Positions 1-8,389 of a DNA stretch of 64,000 bases are shown piece after piece. The number at the start of each line of letters is the position of its first letter. The first letter of the stretch is position 1. Under the pieces are notes generated by a model. It was not told the DNA's origin, ran no database searches, and was given only the letters and a program-made list of their open reading frames with translations. The stretch comes from Candidatus Leptovillus affinis (GTDB taxonomy: Bacteria > Chloroflexota > Anaerolineae > Promineifilales > Promineifilaceae). The stretch is from positions 1,116,001-1,180,000 of the forward strand of contig JADIYP010000001.1 of assembly GCA_016705235.1 (NCBI GenBank). The letters are read 5' to 3'. The translations under genes and the position numbers were made by a program.

Positions 1-434
1 TGGCCGGACGGCAAGAAATAATCGATTGGCTGCGGCAGCGGGGACGGCCGTTCCTCTTCTCCAGCGCCATGACCGTGCCCGACGTTGCCGCCTGCCTGGA
101 AGCCGTCAACGTCCTGCAAGAATCCACAGAACTCGTAGACAAACTTTGGGCCAATGCCAAACTTTTCAGAGAAGCCATGCAGTCATTCGGCTTCGACACC
201 GGGTTTAGCCAGACGCCCATCGTCCCCGTCATGTTAGGCGATGCCAAACTCGCTCAAACCTTCAGCCGCCGGCTCTTCGAAGAAGGCGTGTTTGCCATGG
301 CCATTGGCTACCCTACCGTGCCCCAGGGCAAAGCCCGCGTTCGGGTAATGAACTCGGCCGCGCACAGCCCAGACGATCTGGAAGAAGCATTGGCCGTCTT
401 TGAAAAAGTCGGTAAAGAGCTTGCCGTCATTTAA
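1..434 (+). CDS. kbl: Glycine C-acetyltransferase-like PLP enzyme (C-terminal fragment)
   Basis: Reading frame open from the window edge (first complete codon at base 3) to a TAA at 432-434, so the 5' part lies outside. The visible ~143 residues match the small C-terminal domain of class II aminotransferase-fold alpha-oxoamine synthases: a G-R-Q-E-I-I-D-W-L-R-Q-R stretch, then F-L-F-S-S, and near the end the Y-P-T-V-P-x-G-x-A-R-x-R-V pattern in which the Arg binds the substrate carboxylate. Known family members use pyridoxal phosphate to join glycine with acetyl-CoA (2-amino-3-ketobutyrate CoA ligase, threonine degradation) or make 5-aminolevulinate or KAPA. The G-R-Q-E and P-V-P-Q-G-K-A variants fit Kbl best, but BioF or another member cannot be excluded because the lysine region is missing. 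A strong hairpin follows the stop, so this is the last gene of its unit. Confidence 0.75.
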   Translation, partial: AGRQEIIDWLRQRGRPFLFSSAMTVPDVAACLEAVNVLQESTELVDKLWANAKLFREAMQSFGFDTGFSQTPIVPVMLGDAKLAQTFSRRLFEEGVFAMAIGYPTVPQGKARVRVMNSAAHSPDDLEEALAVFEKVGKELAVI

Positions 435-441
435 CCAAAAG

Positions 442-482
442 AAAAGCCGCCACTGTGTCTAAAACCAATGGCGGCTTTTTTC
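442..482 (+). terminator. Rho-independent terminator after kbl-like gene
   Basis: AAAAGCCGCCA (442-452) pairs with TGGCGGCTTTT (469-479) around a 16-nt loop and ends in a T run. It lies 8 bp after the stop codon. The A run on the left arm means it could also terminate the convergent minus-strand gene ending at 512. Confidence 0.8.
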
Positions 483-511
483 TACGATCTATCACGTATT
501 GGAGGGCAGAT

Positions 512-880
512 CTATTGCTTCATTACATTATTCCCATTCGGCGTGTGTTCCGGTTGCCGATGGATTAATTCATCTAAAAATGCCTGACGTAAGTTGGCGT
601 TGGTGATGAGCTTCTGGAAAAACGCCGGGTAATTGGAACCCAAATCATCCCCCTTTAGCGCAGCTTGAGCCACAATGGAAAGCCATTCGTTATCTTCATT
701 GGTTAGCGGGGGCGCATGCCACCGCGACACAGGCAGCAGGGCCAAAAACTCATCGCCAGCTTCCGGCCACACATTGAGCCGTAGAAGCGTTTCTCGTAAA
801 TCGGTCACATCTGCTTTCGTGTTTTCGGCAGGTCGTGTTGGTCGTAGAATTGGATTCAAAGCAGTATCCATAATCAACAT
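512..880 (-). CDS. Small hypothetical protein, 122 aa
   Basis: Not recognised. It starts at an ATG preceded by a GGGGG purine stretch about 8 nt upstream, acceptable as a ribosome binding site; a second ATG three codons in is equally possible. The product is soluble and mixed alpha-type, with no membrane segment or signal peptide. The N-terminal ~25 residues look disordered and basic. The C-terminal half is rich in amphipathic helices (L-R-E-T-L-L-R-L, F-F-Q-K-L-I, L-R-Q-A-F-L-D-E-L-I-H) and ends in a polar tail. It lies downstream of, and on the same strand as, the metallo-hydrolase gene, separated by 189 bp, and converges with the kbl-like gene. Function unknown. Confidence 0.55.
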   Translation of the reverse strand: MLIMDTALNPILRPTRPAENTKADVTDLRETLLRLNVWPEAGDEFLALLPVSRWHAPPLTNEDNEWLSIVAQAALKGDDLGSNYPAFFQKLITNANLRQAFLDELIHRQPEHTPNGNNVMKQ

Positions 881-1069
881 GATAGATGACCCCCTTCGTC
901 ATTAAATTCCATTACTTCTGATTCTGGTAATTGATGGTACATCACTCACAATCCCTTTTGGTTAGGGGAGTGCCTGTACTATAACAAACTTACCGTTCAT
1001 AAGTGGATAGGAATCTTGGACTATGGCGGCTAGTTCATGTGCTTGAGGGCTGACCTCGTTTTTCCGATT

Positions 1070-2482
1070 TTATCCAATCGTAAACGACTGGCCCAATTCC
1101 GGTACGGTGACATTGCGAAACCCTTGTTCTTCTTGCAAAGCCTGGGCAAAAGAGAAAGCTGCCTCTTCTTCGCCATGGACGATGAAGGTATGCTGCGGCG
1201 GCTTTTGCAAGTGACCGGTCCAGGCGAGCAGTTCATGGCGATCCGCGTGGGCGCTGAAGCCGTTAATGGTTTCCACCTGAGCTTTCAGTTGGTATTCCTC
1301 GCCGAATATTTTGACGATGGGTTGTTTTTCTACCAATCTGCGGCCTAGCGTGTCTGGCGCTTGCCAACCAACAATCAAAACGGTGTTGCGGGGATCTTCT
1401 ACATTGTTTTTGAGGTGGTGGAGGATGCGGCCGGCTTCAGCCATGCCGCTGGCGCTGATGATAACGGCCGGTTCGCGCAGGAAGTTTAATTCTTTCGATT
1501 CGCTTGTGGTGCGGGTGTAGCGCATCATGTCGAAGCCAAACGGGTCGCTGCCATGATTGGCAAGCATGAATTGGGCGATTTCGTTGTCGTAGGATTCTGG
1601 GTGCAGGCGGTAAATGCCGGTGGCGTCGATGGCTAATGGGCTGTCTACGTAGATGGGCAGGTTCGGGGGGATGTCTCGGGATTCGACCAGTTTATGGATG
1701 CGATAGACTAATTCTTGGGTGCGACCTACGGCAAAGGCGGGCACAATCAACTTGCCGCCACGGGCATAGGTGGCGTTGATGATTTTTTCTAGTTTGTCGC
1801 TGGCTTCTTCGAGGGCGGGATGGGTGCGGTTGCCGTAAGTGCTTTCGATGATGAGGATGTCGGCGCGGTCGATGAAGGTGGGATCGCGTAGAATGGGTCG
1901 GTCGGGGCGGCCTAAGTCGCCGCTGAATACGAGGCGCACATCTTGTCCGGTGGCCTGGTCTTCAATGTCCAGCACGACGATGGCGGAACCGAGGATGTGT
2001 CCGGCGTCGAGGAAGGTGAGGGTGATGCCGGGCAGAAGTTTGTAGGGACGGCCGTATCCAATGCCCACAAAATGCGTCAGACATTCGATGGCATCTTCTA
2101 CGGTGTAAATGGGGGTGAGCAGCGGTAGATTTTTGCGCGCTCTTTTTTTGTTCAGGTATTGAATGTCGTAGTTTTGGATGTTGGCGCTGTCGCGCAGCAT
2201 GATGGCGCACAGGTCGCGGGTGGCGTAGGTGCAGACGATGTCGCCGCGAAAGCCGCTTTTGACGAGATTGGGCACGTTGCCGCTGTGGTCGATGTGGGCA
2301 TGGGAAAGCACCAAGATGTCGATGTCGGCGGCGTTGAAGGGCAGGTTTTGATTACGCTGGTAACTTGCCTGGCGGGAGCCTTGATAGAGGCCGCAGTCAA
2401 GGAGAATTTTACGGCCGTTTACCGTCAGCAGATGTTGTGATCCAGTAACTGTGCGCACCGCGCCATGAAATTGAATATCCAT
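1070..2482 (-). CDS. Metallo-beta-lactamase / beta-CASP family RNA hydrolase
   Basis: About 470 residues, the usual length of the bacterial CPSF73-like metallo-hydrolases (YhfI/MBL-beta-CASP type) that cut or trim RNA using two zinc ions. The zinc motif S-H-A-H-I-D-H-S-G-N is at residues 60-69, a D-A-G-H-I-L-G-S motif follows near 165, then F-S-G-D-L-G-R, and the beta-CASP part carries I-I-E-S-T-Y-G-N-R and a P-A-F-A-V-G-R-T-Q-E box. Near the C-terminus G-F-S-A-H-A-D and I-V-H-G-E complete the active site, so it looks catalytically intact. The start chosen is the ATG at 2480-2482: an upstream in-frame TTG at 2494 lies inside the GGAGG Shine-Dalgarno of this ATG. It sits 26 bp after the RNase D gene, suggesting an RNA-processing pair. 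RNA substrate is family knowledge, not visible here. Confidence 0.85.
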   Translation of the reverse strand: MDIQFHGAVRTVTGSQHLLTVNGRKILLDCGLYQGSRQASYQRNQNLPFNAADIDILVLSHAHIDHSGNVPNLVKSGFRGDIVCTYATRDLCAIMLRDSANIQNYDIQYLNKKRARKNLPLLTPIYTVEDAIECLTHFVGIGYGRPYKLLPGITLTFLDAGHILGSAIVVLDIEDQATGQDVRLVFSGDLGRPDRPILRDPTFIDRADILIIESTYGNRTHPALEEASDKLEKIINATYARGGKLIVPAFAVGRTQELVYRIHKLVESRDIPPNLPIYVDSPLAIDATGIYRLHPESYDNEIAQFMLANHGSDPFGFDMMRYTRTTSESKELNFLREPAVIISASGMAEAGRILHHLKNNVEDPRNTVLIVGWQAPDTLGRRLVEKQPIVKIFGEEYQLKAQVETINGFSAHADRHELLAWTGHLQKPPQHTFIVHGEEEAAFSFAQALQEEQGFRNVTVPELGQSFTIG

Positions 2483-2508
2483 GCTGCCCTCCAATTCTAT
2501 CGGGTTTG

Positions 2509-3636
2509 TTATTGGTGATTTGCCAGCAGTTTGATGATTTCACTGCCATATGTTTGGCAGTGCCAGGCTCCAATTCCCATTTGGATGAGTTCTTCGGTGG
2601 TGCGGGGGTTTTCGCGGGCAATCGCCCACAAAACATCGCGGCTCAGGATAACGTCGGATTCTACGCCCCGTTTTTGGGCGCGCTGCTTGCGCCAGTTGTG
2701 CAGCTTTTCGTAGCGGCATAACACGTCGTCGGGCGGTCGAGACGGCCGTTTCGGCTGCTTTGGCGCTGGCCCAGATTCGTTCTCGGCAATAACCCGCAGC
2801 AGCTGCCGCCCATATCGCCGCAGTTGGCCCGAAGACATACCATAAATCTGACCCAACTCAGACAATGTGTGCGGCATCTGGCGCACAATTTCCATCATCG
2901 TGCGGTCGCCAAATATCTTAAAGAGGGGTTGATTGCGCCGTTGGGCTTCTTGATCGCGGTAAATGTTGATGGCTTTAAGGACGGCGCGTTGTTCGCCCGA
3001 TAATTCATGAATGCCATGAATCGACCAGAAGCTCTCTGGATCAAATTCATGATTTCCCGGTTGGACTTTGGTTTGTTCCAGAAAGATTTCTTGCGCCTCG
3101 GTGATGCGGTTGGCGGTGTGCAATTCACGTTCCAGGTGGTCGCGCAGTTGGAGCAGGTCGTGGGTGTCGTGCTGGGCATAGATAAGCTGCGCCGGGGATA
3201 ACGGCCGTCTGCACCAGTTCGATTTTTGATATTGCTTATCTAATTTAAGGCCAAACACGTTTTCCAACAAGTTGGCCAGACCATATTGTTTATACCCCAG
3301 TATACGCGCTGCCCACATCGTATCGAACAGATTATTCAGCTCCCATTCGTATTCTCGTTTCAGCAGAATCAGGTCGTATTCGGCCGCATGAAAGACCTTT
3401 TCCACGGCCGGGTTCGCCAACAATTCTCCTAAACCGGTTAGGTCTAAAGGCGCTACTGGATCAATAATATAATCTTGGGTTGGAATAGAAATCTGGATAA
3501 GGCAAACCCGCTCCCGATAGGCGTACATGCTGTTGGCTTCCAGATCAATGGCAAAACGAGATTCCTGTCTTAGGGCGGTGAGGCACTCTTGCCAACTGGT
3601 TTGCGTGGTTATCAATTTGTGGGGTGGCAACGGCAC
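2509..3636 (-). CDS. rnd: Ribonuclease D (DEDDy 3'-5' exonuclease with HRDC domains)
   Basis: Family members trim the 3' ends of tRNA precursors and other structured RNAs. The exonuclease domain shows F-A-I-D-L-E-A-N (Asp and Glu of ExoI), F-H-A-A-E-Y-D-L (ExoII), and Y-A-x-x-D-T-x-D-L-L-x-L (ExoIII, DEDDy type), with the R-P-L-S-P-A-Q-L-x-Y-A-x-x-D signature typical of RNase D. An HRDC domain follows, then a second more divergent HRDC-like region. I place the start at GTG 3634-3636, seven bases after GGAG at 3644-3647. The longer frame to TTG 3729 runs into a palindromic intergenic repeat and adds 31 residues with no family resemblance. Upstream gene of the rnd / metallo-hydrolase pair. Confidence 0.85.
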   Translation of the reverse strand: MPLPPHKLITTQTSWQECLTALRQESRFAIDLEANSMYAYRERVCLIQISIPTQDYIIDPVAPLDLTGLGELLANPAVEKVFHAAEYDLILLKREYEWELNNLFDTMWAARILGYKQYGLANLLENVFGLKLDKQYQKSNWCRRPLSPAQLIYAQHDTHDLLQLRDHLERELHTANRITEAQEIFLEQTKVQPGNHEFDPESFWSIHGIHELSGEQRAVLKAINIYRDQEAQRRNQPLFKIFGDRTMMEIVRQMPHTLSELGQIYGMSSGQLRRYGRQLLRVIAENESGPAPKQPKRPSRPPDDVLCRYEKLHNWRKQRAQKRGVESDVILSRDVLWAIARENPRTTEELIQMGIGAWHCQTYGSEIIKLLANHQ

Positions 3637-3720
3637 AAACAATCTCCGTTTAGTGCGATAGCTAGGATGACAGTGGATGGTATACACTGTAGATTTGTAA
3701 TTGTTCAGGTTTCTTTGGCA

Positions 3721-3780
3721 AGACCCCAAGGGTTTAATGCTCCAATAATCTAAATTCTTAGGAGCAAACCTTTGGGGTCT
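3721..3780. repeat. Palindromic intergenic repeat, family A (GACCCCAAGGGTTT type), copy 1
   Basis: AGACCCCAAGGGTTT (3721-3735) is nearly complementary to AAACCTTTGGGGTCT (3766-3780). The 30-nt middle is A/T-rich and includes the G-A-G-C-A-A-A-C-C junction shared with the other copies. Similar hairpins occur at 14797-14856, 24564-24609, 24708-24748 and 36778-36835, always in spacers. It lies between the divergent rnd and receiver-kinase genes. The rest of the spacer (3637-3978) holds nothing else I can support. Confidence 0.8.
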
Positions 3781-3978
3781 GTATCGTCACGTAGATTTTA
3801 AATTTACCATCCTGAATTTCAACAAACATTATACCATTTGTGTCAAATTGAGCGATGATTGGGCGAAGGCGAGTTGGAAACATACGGAATTCTCGCCTAG
3901 TTAATGTGAAAATTAAGGCAGGAGGTGTAACAATAGGGAAGTAATCCCATTAGATTTCAAGTATTGGTGAGTTGCAAG

Positions 3979-5265
3979 ATGAATACATTAGCCAGAGTGC
4001 TCTACATAGAAGATGATAACGACAGCCGTCGATTGGTTTCTCGTGTGCTGCGTAGTTCGGGGTATGAGGTAGTGTTGGCGTCTGATGGCCTGGAGGGGGT
4101 TACGATGGCGCGAACCACGCAGCCGCATCTGGTGTTGATGGATATCAACTTGCCCAATATGGATGGTCGGGCAGTGACCACGCGCCTGCGCAGCCTGCCA
4201 AATCTGGAGTCGGTGCCAATTGTGGCCCTGACGGCGAATAATTCGCCGGGCAGCCGCGAATTGGCTTTAGCTGCCGGCTGTACGGGGTATCTCACTAAGC
4301 CAATCGACGTGGATGCTTTGCCGGATGAAGTGGAGGCGTTTTTACACGGCCGTATCCAAACCCTCACCGAGACAGTCCGTTACGAACAGTTGCAACGCCA
4401 CGCGCAAGATATGGTCACCCAATTGGAAGATAAGCTGCGTGAGCTGGAAAAAACCAACCAGCGCCTTTACCGGCTGGATCGGTTGAAAAGCGATTTTATT
4501 ACCCTGGCGTCGCACGAACTGCGCACGCCGCTGACCCTGGTAAGCGGCTATGCCCAGTTATTGGACATGCAAATTCGGCAGTTGAAGGATGAAGACCAGA
4601 GCGGGGTGGTGGATTGGCAACGGCCGTTAACCTCTGTGGAAAAAATGATTCGGGGCATGGCCCGCCTGGCGCAGGTGGTGGATGAAATTATCGGCATTTC
4701 CCGCATTGCCACCAACCGCCTGGACCTTTACCTGGAGGCAGTTTCTTTGGCCAACCTGGTCAATGCCATTGTGGGTGAAATGCAGCCGGTGTGCGCGAAA
4801 CGCTCCATAGAAATTGAAGTCACCGGCCTGCAAGGTTTGCCGCCGATTCAAGGGGATAAGGAACATTTGCACACGGCCGTTACCAACGTCATCGAAAACG
4901 CCATCAAATTCACCCCCGACGACCACTCGATTTTCATTTCCGGCTCCACCGAAGCGGGCGCCGTCATGCTGCACATCAAGGATTCCGGCATTGGCATCGC
5001 CCCCGAAGATCAGCCCTACATTTTCGATCAGTTCTACATTGTCGGCTCCATCGACCACCATTCCAGCAGCAAATCATCATTCTTGGGCGGTGGATTGGGG
5101 GTGGGGCTGGCTGTGGCCAGGGGGATTATTCAGGCGCATAACGGCCGTATCTGGGTCGAAAGCTCCGGCCAGGATTTTGCCACCCTCCCCGGCAGCACCT
5201 TCCACATCCTCCTCCCCACGGCCGTTACCGCCAGCGAAACGCCCAAGTCAACCGCTGTTAGTTAA
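3979..5265 (+). CDS. Response-regulator receiver fused to a histidine kinase
   Basis: Cytoplasmic two-component protein of about 428 residues with no membrane segment. The N-terminal receiver has the acidic pocket E11-D12-D13, phospho-acceptor D55 (L-M-D-I-N-L-P) and conserved K107 (L-T-K-P-I-D). A coiled coil of roughly residues 130-170 leads to a HisKA domain whose phosphorylated His is H179 (A-S-H-E-L-R-T-P). The HATPase domain has N-V-I-E-N-A-I-K-F, D-S-G-I-G-I and G-G-G-L-G-V-G-L boxes, all intact. Receiver-first order implies phospho-input from another kinase regulating this one. Start: ATG 3979 begins the receiver fold directly. A TTG at 3964 is in frame, but neither has a strong ribosome site. 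It converges on the epimerase gene with a 4-bp gap. Confidence 0.85.
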   Translation: MNTLARVLYIEDDNDSRRLVSRVLRSSGYEVVLASDGLEGVTMARTTQPHLVLMDINLPNMDGRAVTTRLRSLPNLESVPIVALTANNSPGSRELALAAGCTGYLTKPIDVDALPDEVEAFLHGRIQTLTETVRYEQLQRHAQDMVTQLEDKLRELEKTNQRLYRLDRLKSDFITLASHELRTPLTLVSGYAQLLDMQIRQLKDEDQSGVVDWQRPLTSVEKMIRGMARLAQVVDEIIGISRIATNRLDLYLEAVSLANLVNAIVGEMQPVCAKRSIEIEVTGLQGLPPIQGDKEHLHTAVTNVIENAIKFTPDDHSIFISGSTEAGAVMLHIKDSGIGIAPEDQPYIFDQFYIVGSIDHHSSSKSSFLGGGLGVGLAVARGIIQAHNGRIWVESSGQDFATLPGSTFHILLPTAVTASETPKSTAVS

Positions 5266-5269
5266 CCGC

Positions 5270-6226
5270 CTACGGCGCCTTCGCAGCATACCACTCCCAA
5301 AACCGCTGCACCCCTTCCGCAACCGAAACCTTCGGATCATACCCCAACAATCTCCGCGCTTTGGAAATATCCGCCTGATTTAAGACAAAATCGGCCGCCG
5401 GTTTGGGCTTGTTGATCAGATTCGCTTGGCGCCCGGCCAGCGTCTCGATCATCGTCACAAAATCGCGCAGCAGCGTCGGTTCGCCGCGCCCCAGATTAAT
5501 GATCTCATACCCCAACGGCCGATCGAGCGCTGCCACCACGCCGTCGGTGGTGTCATCCACGTAGGTCCAATCGCGGTACATTTGCCCGCCTTCATACAGC
5601 GGCACTTGTGTGCCCTTGGTCACGCTTTCCGCCAGCAAATAAGCCATCATGTCCGGCCGGCCGCTGGGACCATAAACCGTGAAGAAGCGCACCACGGTAA
5701 AATTCAGGCCAAACAAATGGTGGTAGGAGTGACCTAGAATTTCGGCCCCTCGTTTGGCGGCGGCGTAAGGCTGCAAAGCGCGGTCGCAGGGGTCTGTTTC
5801 TACAAAGGGAACGACTTGGGTATTGCCATACACCGAGGAAGTGGAGGCAAAGACGAAGTTTTGCACGCCGCCGGCCGCCAGCGCGGCATCCATCAGGTTT
5901 TGCGTGCCGTTCAGGTCTACCTGCACGTACAGGGCCGGATATTTAACGGCGTTGCGCACGCCGGCCAGGGCGGCCAGATGGGCGACCGCCTCGAATTTTT
6001 CTGCCGCGAAGATGGCCAACATGCGTTCCCGGTCGGTAATGTCGGCCTGGATCATTCTGAAGTTGGCGAATTGGGCCAGGGATTGGGCACGGCCGTATTT
6101 CCGTTCCGAGTCGTACACAATGTCGTTAAAATTATCCAAACCCACAACATCATCGCCGCGTCGGGCGAGTTTGGCGGCCAAATGGCTGCCGATAAAACCG
6201 GCCGCGCCGGTAACCAAGACTTTCAT
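5270..6226 (-). CDS. NAD-dependent nucleotide-sugar epimerase (UDP-glucuronate 4-epimerase-like)
   Basis: Short-chain dehydrogenase fold, 318 residues, cytoplasmic. The NAD-binding T-G-A-A-G-F-I-G-S-H is at residues 6-15. The catalytic set is visible as S-T-S-S-V-Y-G and Y-A-A-A-K (Tyr/Lys pair). Other family markers are G-L-D-N-F-N-D near residue 35, V-R-F-F-T-V-Y-G-P-x-G-R-P-D-M and D-W-T-Y-V-D-D. The N-F-N-D and R-F-F-T-V-Y-G-P-x-G-R-P-D-M segments are typical of UDP-glucuronate/UDP-galacturonate 4-epimerases, which supply sugars for surface polysaccharide. Substrate choice is an inference. It starts 1 bp after the recJ stop codon, so the two are almost certainly co-transcribed even though their functions are unrelated. 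Confidence 0.85.
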   Translation of the reverse strand: MKVLVTGAAGFIGSHLAAKLARRGDDVVGLDNFNDIVYDSERKYGRAQSLAQFANFRMIQADITDRERMLAIFAAEKFEAVAHLAALAGVRNAVKYPALYVQVDLNGTQNLMDAALAAGGVQNFVFASTSSVYGNTQVVPFVETDPCDRALQPYAAAKRGAEILGHSYHHLFGLNFTVVRFFTVYGPSGRPDMMAYLLAESVTKGTQVPLYEGGQMYRDWTYVDDTTDGVVAALDRPLGYEIINLGRGEPTLLRDFVTMIETLAGRQANLINKPKPAADFVLNQADISKARRLLGYDPKVSVAEGVQRFWEWYAAKAP

Positions 6227-6227
6227 G

Positions 6228-7979
6228 TTATTCCCTCACGTTTGTGGCAATGTTTTCCGCTTCCGTGGCCCGCATATCCTGGACCATGAGCTGCAAGCTG
6301 CGACGGCCGTTCCACTCATTCACCCCCACCGTGTACACCAGGTCTACATACTGGGGCATATGCGCCGCCCACGCCCCCTGCCGAAACGCAATCGCGCCCA
6401 ATTCACGGTAGCCGCCCACGGCCGTTCCCACCGCCTTAAACTGCAAATGCGACCCATCCTGCCCCACCACGCGGTGGCTGAGTACCTCCACATGGCGGCT
6501 CATAAACACCGGCGTCGGGTTCGCGTACCCCGTCGGTTCCAACGGGGAAAGACTTTCGTACAGCGCCCAATCGACGGCGTCCAGGTCGATTTCGGCGTCG
6601 ACGGTGATCGTGGGATACAAATCCAGGCCGTCTAATTTGCTGGCCGCGATGGCCGTCATTCGCGCCACAAAAGCCTCCAGGTTTTCATTGCGCACCGTGA
6701 ACCCGGCCGCCTGCGCATGGCCGCCGTGGCGCACCAGCAAATCGGCCACCTCGTCCAGCGCTTCCGTAATGTGAAATTCAGGAATCGATCGGCACGACCC
6801 CCGGCTTTCTTCCTCGCCCATCTCCATGATGATGGCCGGGCGGTAATACACTTCCGCCAGACGGCTGGCCACCAGCCCCACCACGCCCGACACAAATCCA
6901 GCGTCGGCGGCAATGAGGATGGGCGCTTCCGGCTGAATCAGACCTTCCGCTTTGGCGGTTAATTCGGCCGTCAGGCGTTGGCGCTGTTGGTTCAGTTCGT
7001 TTAATTTGGCGGCAAACTGGTTGGCTTGCGGCCGGTTGTTGATGGCTAAGAGCCGGGCCGCGTCATAGGCATGGGCCAGCCGCCCGGCCGCGTTGATGCG
7101 CGGCCCCAGGCCAAAAGCAATCGACTCGGCCGAAAGTTGGCCGGGCTTCAGGCGGGCCACTTCGGCCAGGGCGGCGACGCCGGGACGGCGCGCTTCGTTT
7201 AATACCACCAGGCCATCGGTTACCAACTGGCGGTTTTCGCCGAGTAAGGGGGCCAGATCGGCCACCGTGCCGATGGCGACCAGATCGAGCAGGTCGCGTT
7301 CGTCGAATTGGGCGCGGGCGGGCATGGCCTGGCGCAGCGCCTGGGCCAGTTTGTAGGCAATGCCCACGCCGGCCAGCATGGTTTCCGGGTAGGCGGAATC
7401 CGGCCGTTTCGGGTTAATCACCGCCAGCGCCGGCGGCAGCTCTCGCCCCAAGCTGTGGTGGTCGGTGACGATCATGTCCAGGCCGATGTCGCGGGCGTGG
7501 GCCACTTCGGCCACCGAGCGGATGCCGCAGTCTACGCTGATCACCAGACTGGCGTTGAACTCTTCTTTGATTTTGCTCAGCGCTTCCACGTTCAGACCGT
7601 AGCCCTCATCCACCCGGTCGGGAATGTAGGGGCGCGCTTTTTCGCGGTCCAGGCCGCAGCCGCGCAGCGCTTCCGTCAGCAGCACCGTCGAAGTCACGCC
7701 GTCGGCGTCGAAATCGCCGTAGACCACGACGGTTTCTTCGTTTTCGATGGCTTGTTGGATGCGGGCCACCGCTTTGTCCATGTCGGTTAGCAGGAAGGGG
7801 TCGTTGTTTTCCAGGTAGCGATGCTCGACAAAGGCTTGCAAATGGGCCGGGTCGATGATGCCCCGGTTATAAAGCACCTGGAGTAAGACGGGGTTGATGT
7901 GGCTAAGTTGTGTTTGAATGGCGGCGGGCACCGGGGGCGCAACCAGCCACCTGTTGGGTCGAATGCTGTCTGGTCTCAT
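6228..7979 (-). CDS. recJ: Single-stranded-DNA-specific exonuclease RecJ
   Basis: DHH-family 5'-3' exonuclease acting on single-stranded DNA in RecF-type recombination and mismatch repair. Motif I Y-G-D-F-D-A-D-G-V-T-S lies at residues 87-97, motif II I-S-V-D-C-G near 147-152, and the name-giving D-H-H at 173-175. A DHHA1 domain follows with G-F-V-S-G-V-V-G-L-V-A-S-R-L and the R-G-S-C-R-S-I and G-G-H-A-Q-A-A-G-F motifs. At 583 residues it has the usual length and all metal ligands appear present. It is first in a two-gene unit with the epimerase. Upstream (7980 onward) is a repeat-rich spacer. Confidence 0.93.
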   Translation of the reverse strand: MRPDSIRPNRWLVAPPVPAAIQTQLSHINPVLLQVLYNRGIIDPAHLQAFVEHRYLENNDPFLLTDMDKAVARIQQAIENEETVVVYGDFDADGVTSTVLLTEALRGCGLDREKARPYIPDRVDEGYGLNVEALSKIKEEFNASLVISVDCGIRSVAEVAHARDIGLDMIVTDHHSLGRELPPALAVINPKRPDSAYPETMLAGVGIAYKLAQALRQAMPARAQFDERDLLDLVAIGTVADLAPLLGENRQLVTDGLVVLNEARRPGVAALAEVARLKPGQLSAESIAFGLGPRINAAGRLAHAYDAARLLAINNRPQANQFAAKLNELNQQRQRLTAELTAKAEGLIQPEAPILIAADAGFVSGVVGLVASRLAEVYYRPAIIMEMGEEESRGSCRSIPEFHITEALDEVADLLVRHGGHAQAAGFTVRNENLEAFVARMTAIAASKLDGLDLYPTITVDAEIDLDAVDWALYESLSPLEPTGYANPTPVFMSRHVEVLSHRVVGQDGSHLQFKAVGTAVGGYRELGAIAFRQGAWAAHMPQYVDLVYTVGVNEWNGRRSLQLMVQDMRATEAENIATNVRE

Positions 7980-8037
7980 AGTGGGCGAATGGTAGCACGG
8001 ATGGGGGGAAGTGTAAACCGGTGGGGGAGATAGCAGG

Positions 8038-8246
8038 AATTCTCAATTTAGATCAGGCATTCGTGCGAACAAGGTAATTTCTTTGCAATTTACGCTGAAC
8101 TGTCATGCTGAGCGGAGTCTTCGGCCCTGAGCAACGTCGAACGGGGAAGCATCCCGCTTCACCAGAAGAAGGAGATGCTTCGGAGGATGCTTCGGCGGCC
8201 TCAGCACAGGCTCTCAGCATGACACATTTCTGGTTAAATTGAGAAT
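8038..8246. repeat. MITE-like element with nested terminal inverted repeats
   Basis: Outer arms AATTCTCAATTTA (8038-8050) and TAAATTGAGAATT (8234-8246) are perfect inverses. Inside them TGTCATGCTGAG (8101-8112) and CTCAGCATGACA (8213-8224) are also perfect inverses. The interior contains GATGCTTCGGAGGA-type text that resembles the 54-bp tandem array at 9187-9669. No open reading frame of note. Confidence 0.55.
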
Positions 8247-8261
8247 TGCTGGGAGATAGGG

Positions 8262-8382
8262 GACTGGAGACTGGAGACTGGAGACTGGAGACTGGAGACT
8301 GGAGACTGGAGATTGGAGATTGATTAGGTCTCGCACTCCGCACTCCGCACTCCCCACTCCCCACTCCCCACTCCCCACTCTC
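8262..8382. repeat. Two heptanucleotide tandem arrays
   Basis: Seven perfect GACTGGA units (8262-8310) followed by one GATTGGA variant (8311-8317), then seven CACTCC[G/C] units, the last degenerate, at 8334-8382. The two arrays are on opposite purine/pyrimidine strands. They separate the MITE-like element from the stop codon at 8390. Similar 7-bp texts occur at 14670-14739 and, degenerate, at 29613-29733. Confidence 0.85.
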
Positions 8383-8389
8383 AGTTGTA

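Noticed and set aside
2480..2494. TTG start of the metallo-hydrolase at 2494
   Set aside because: The TTG overlaps the GGAGG ribosome site that serves the ATG at 2482.
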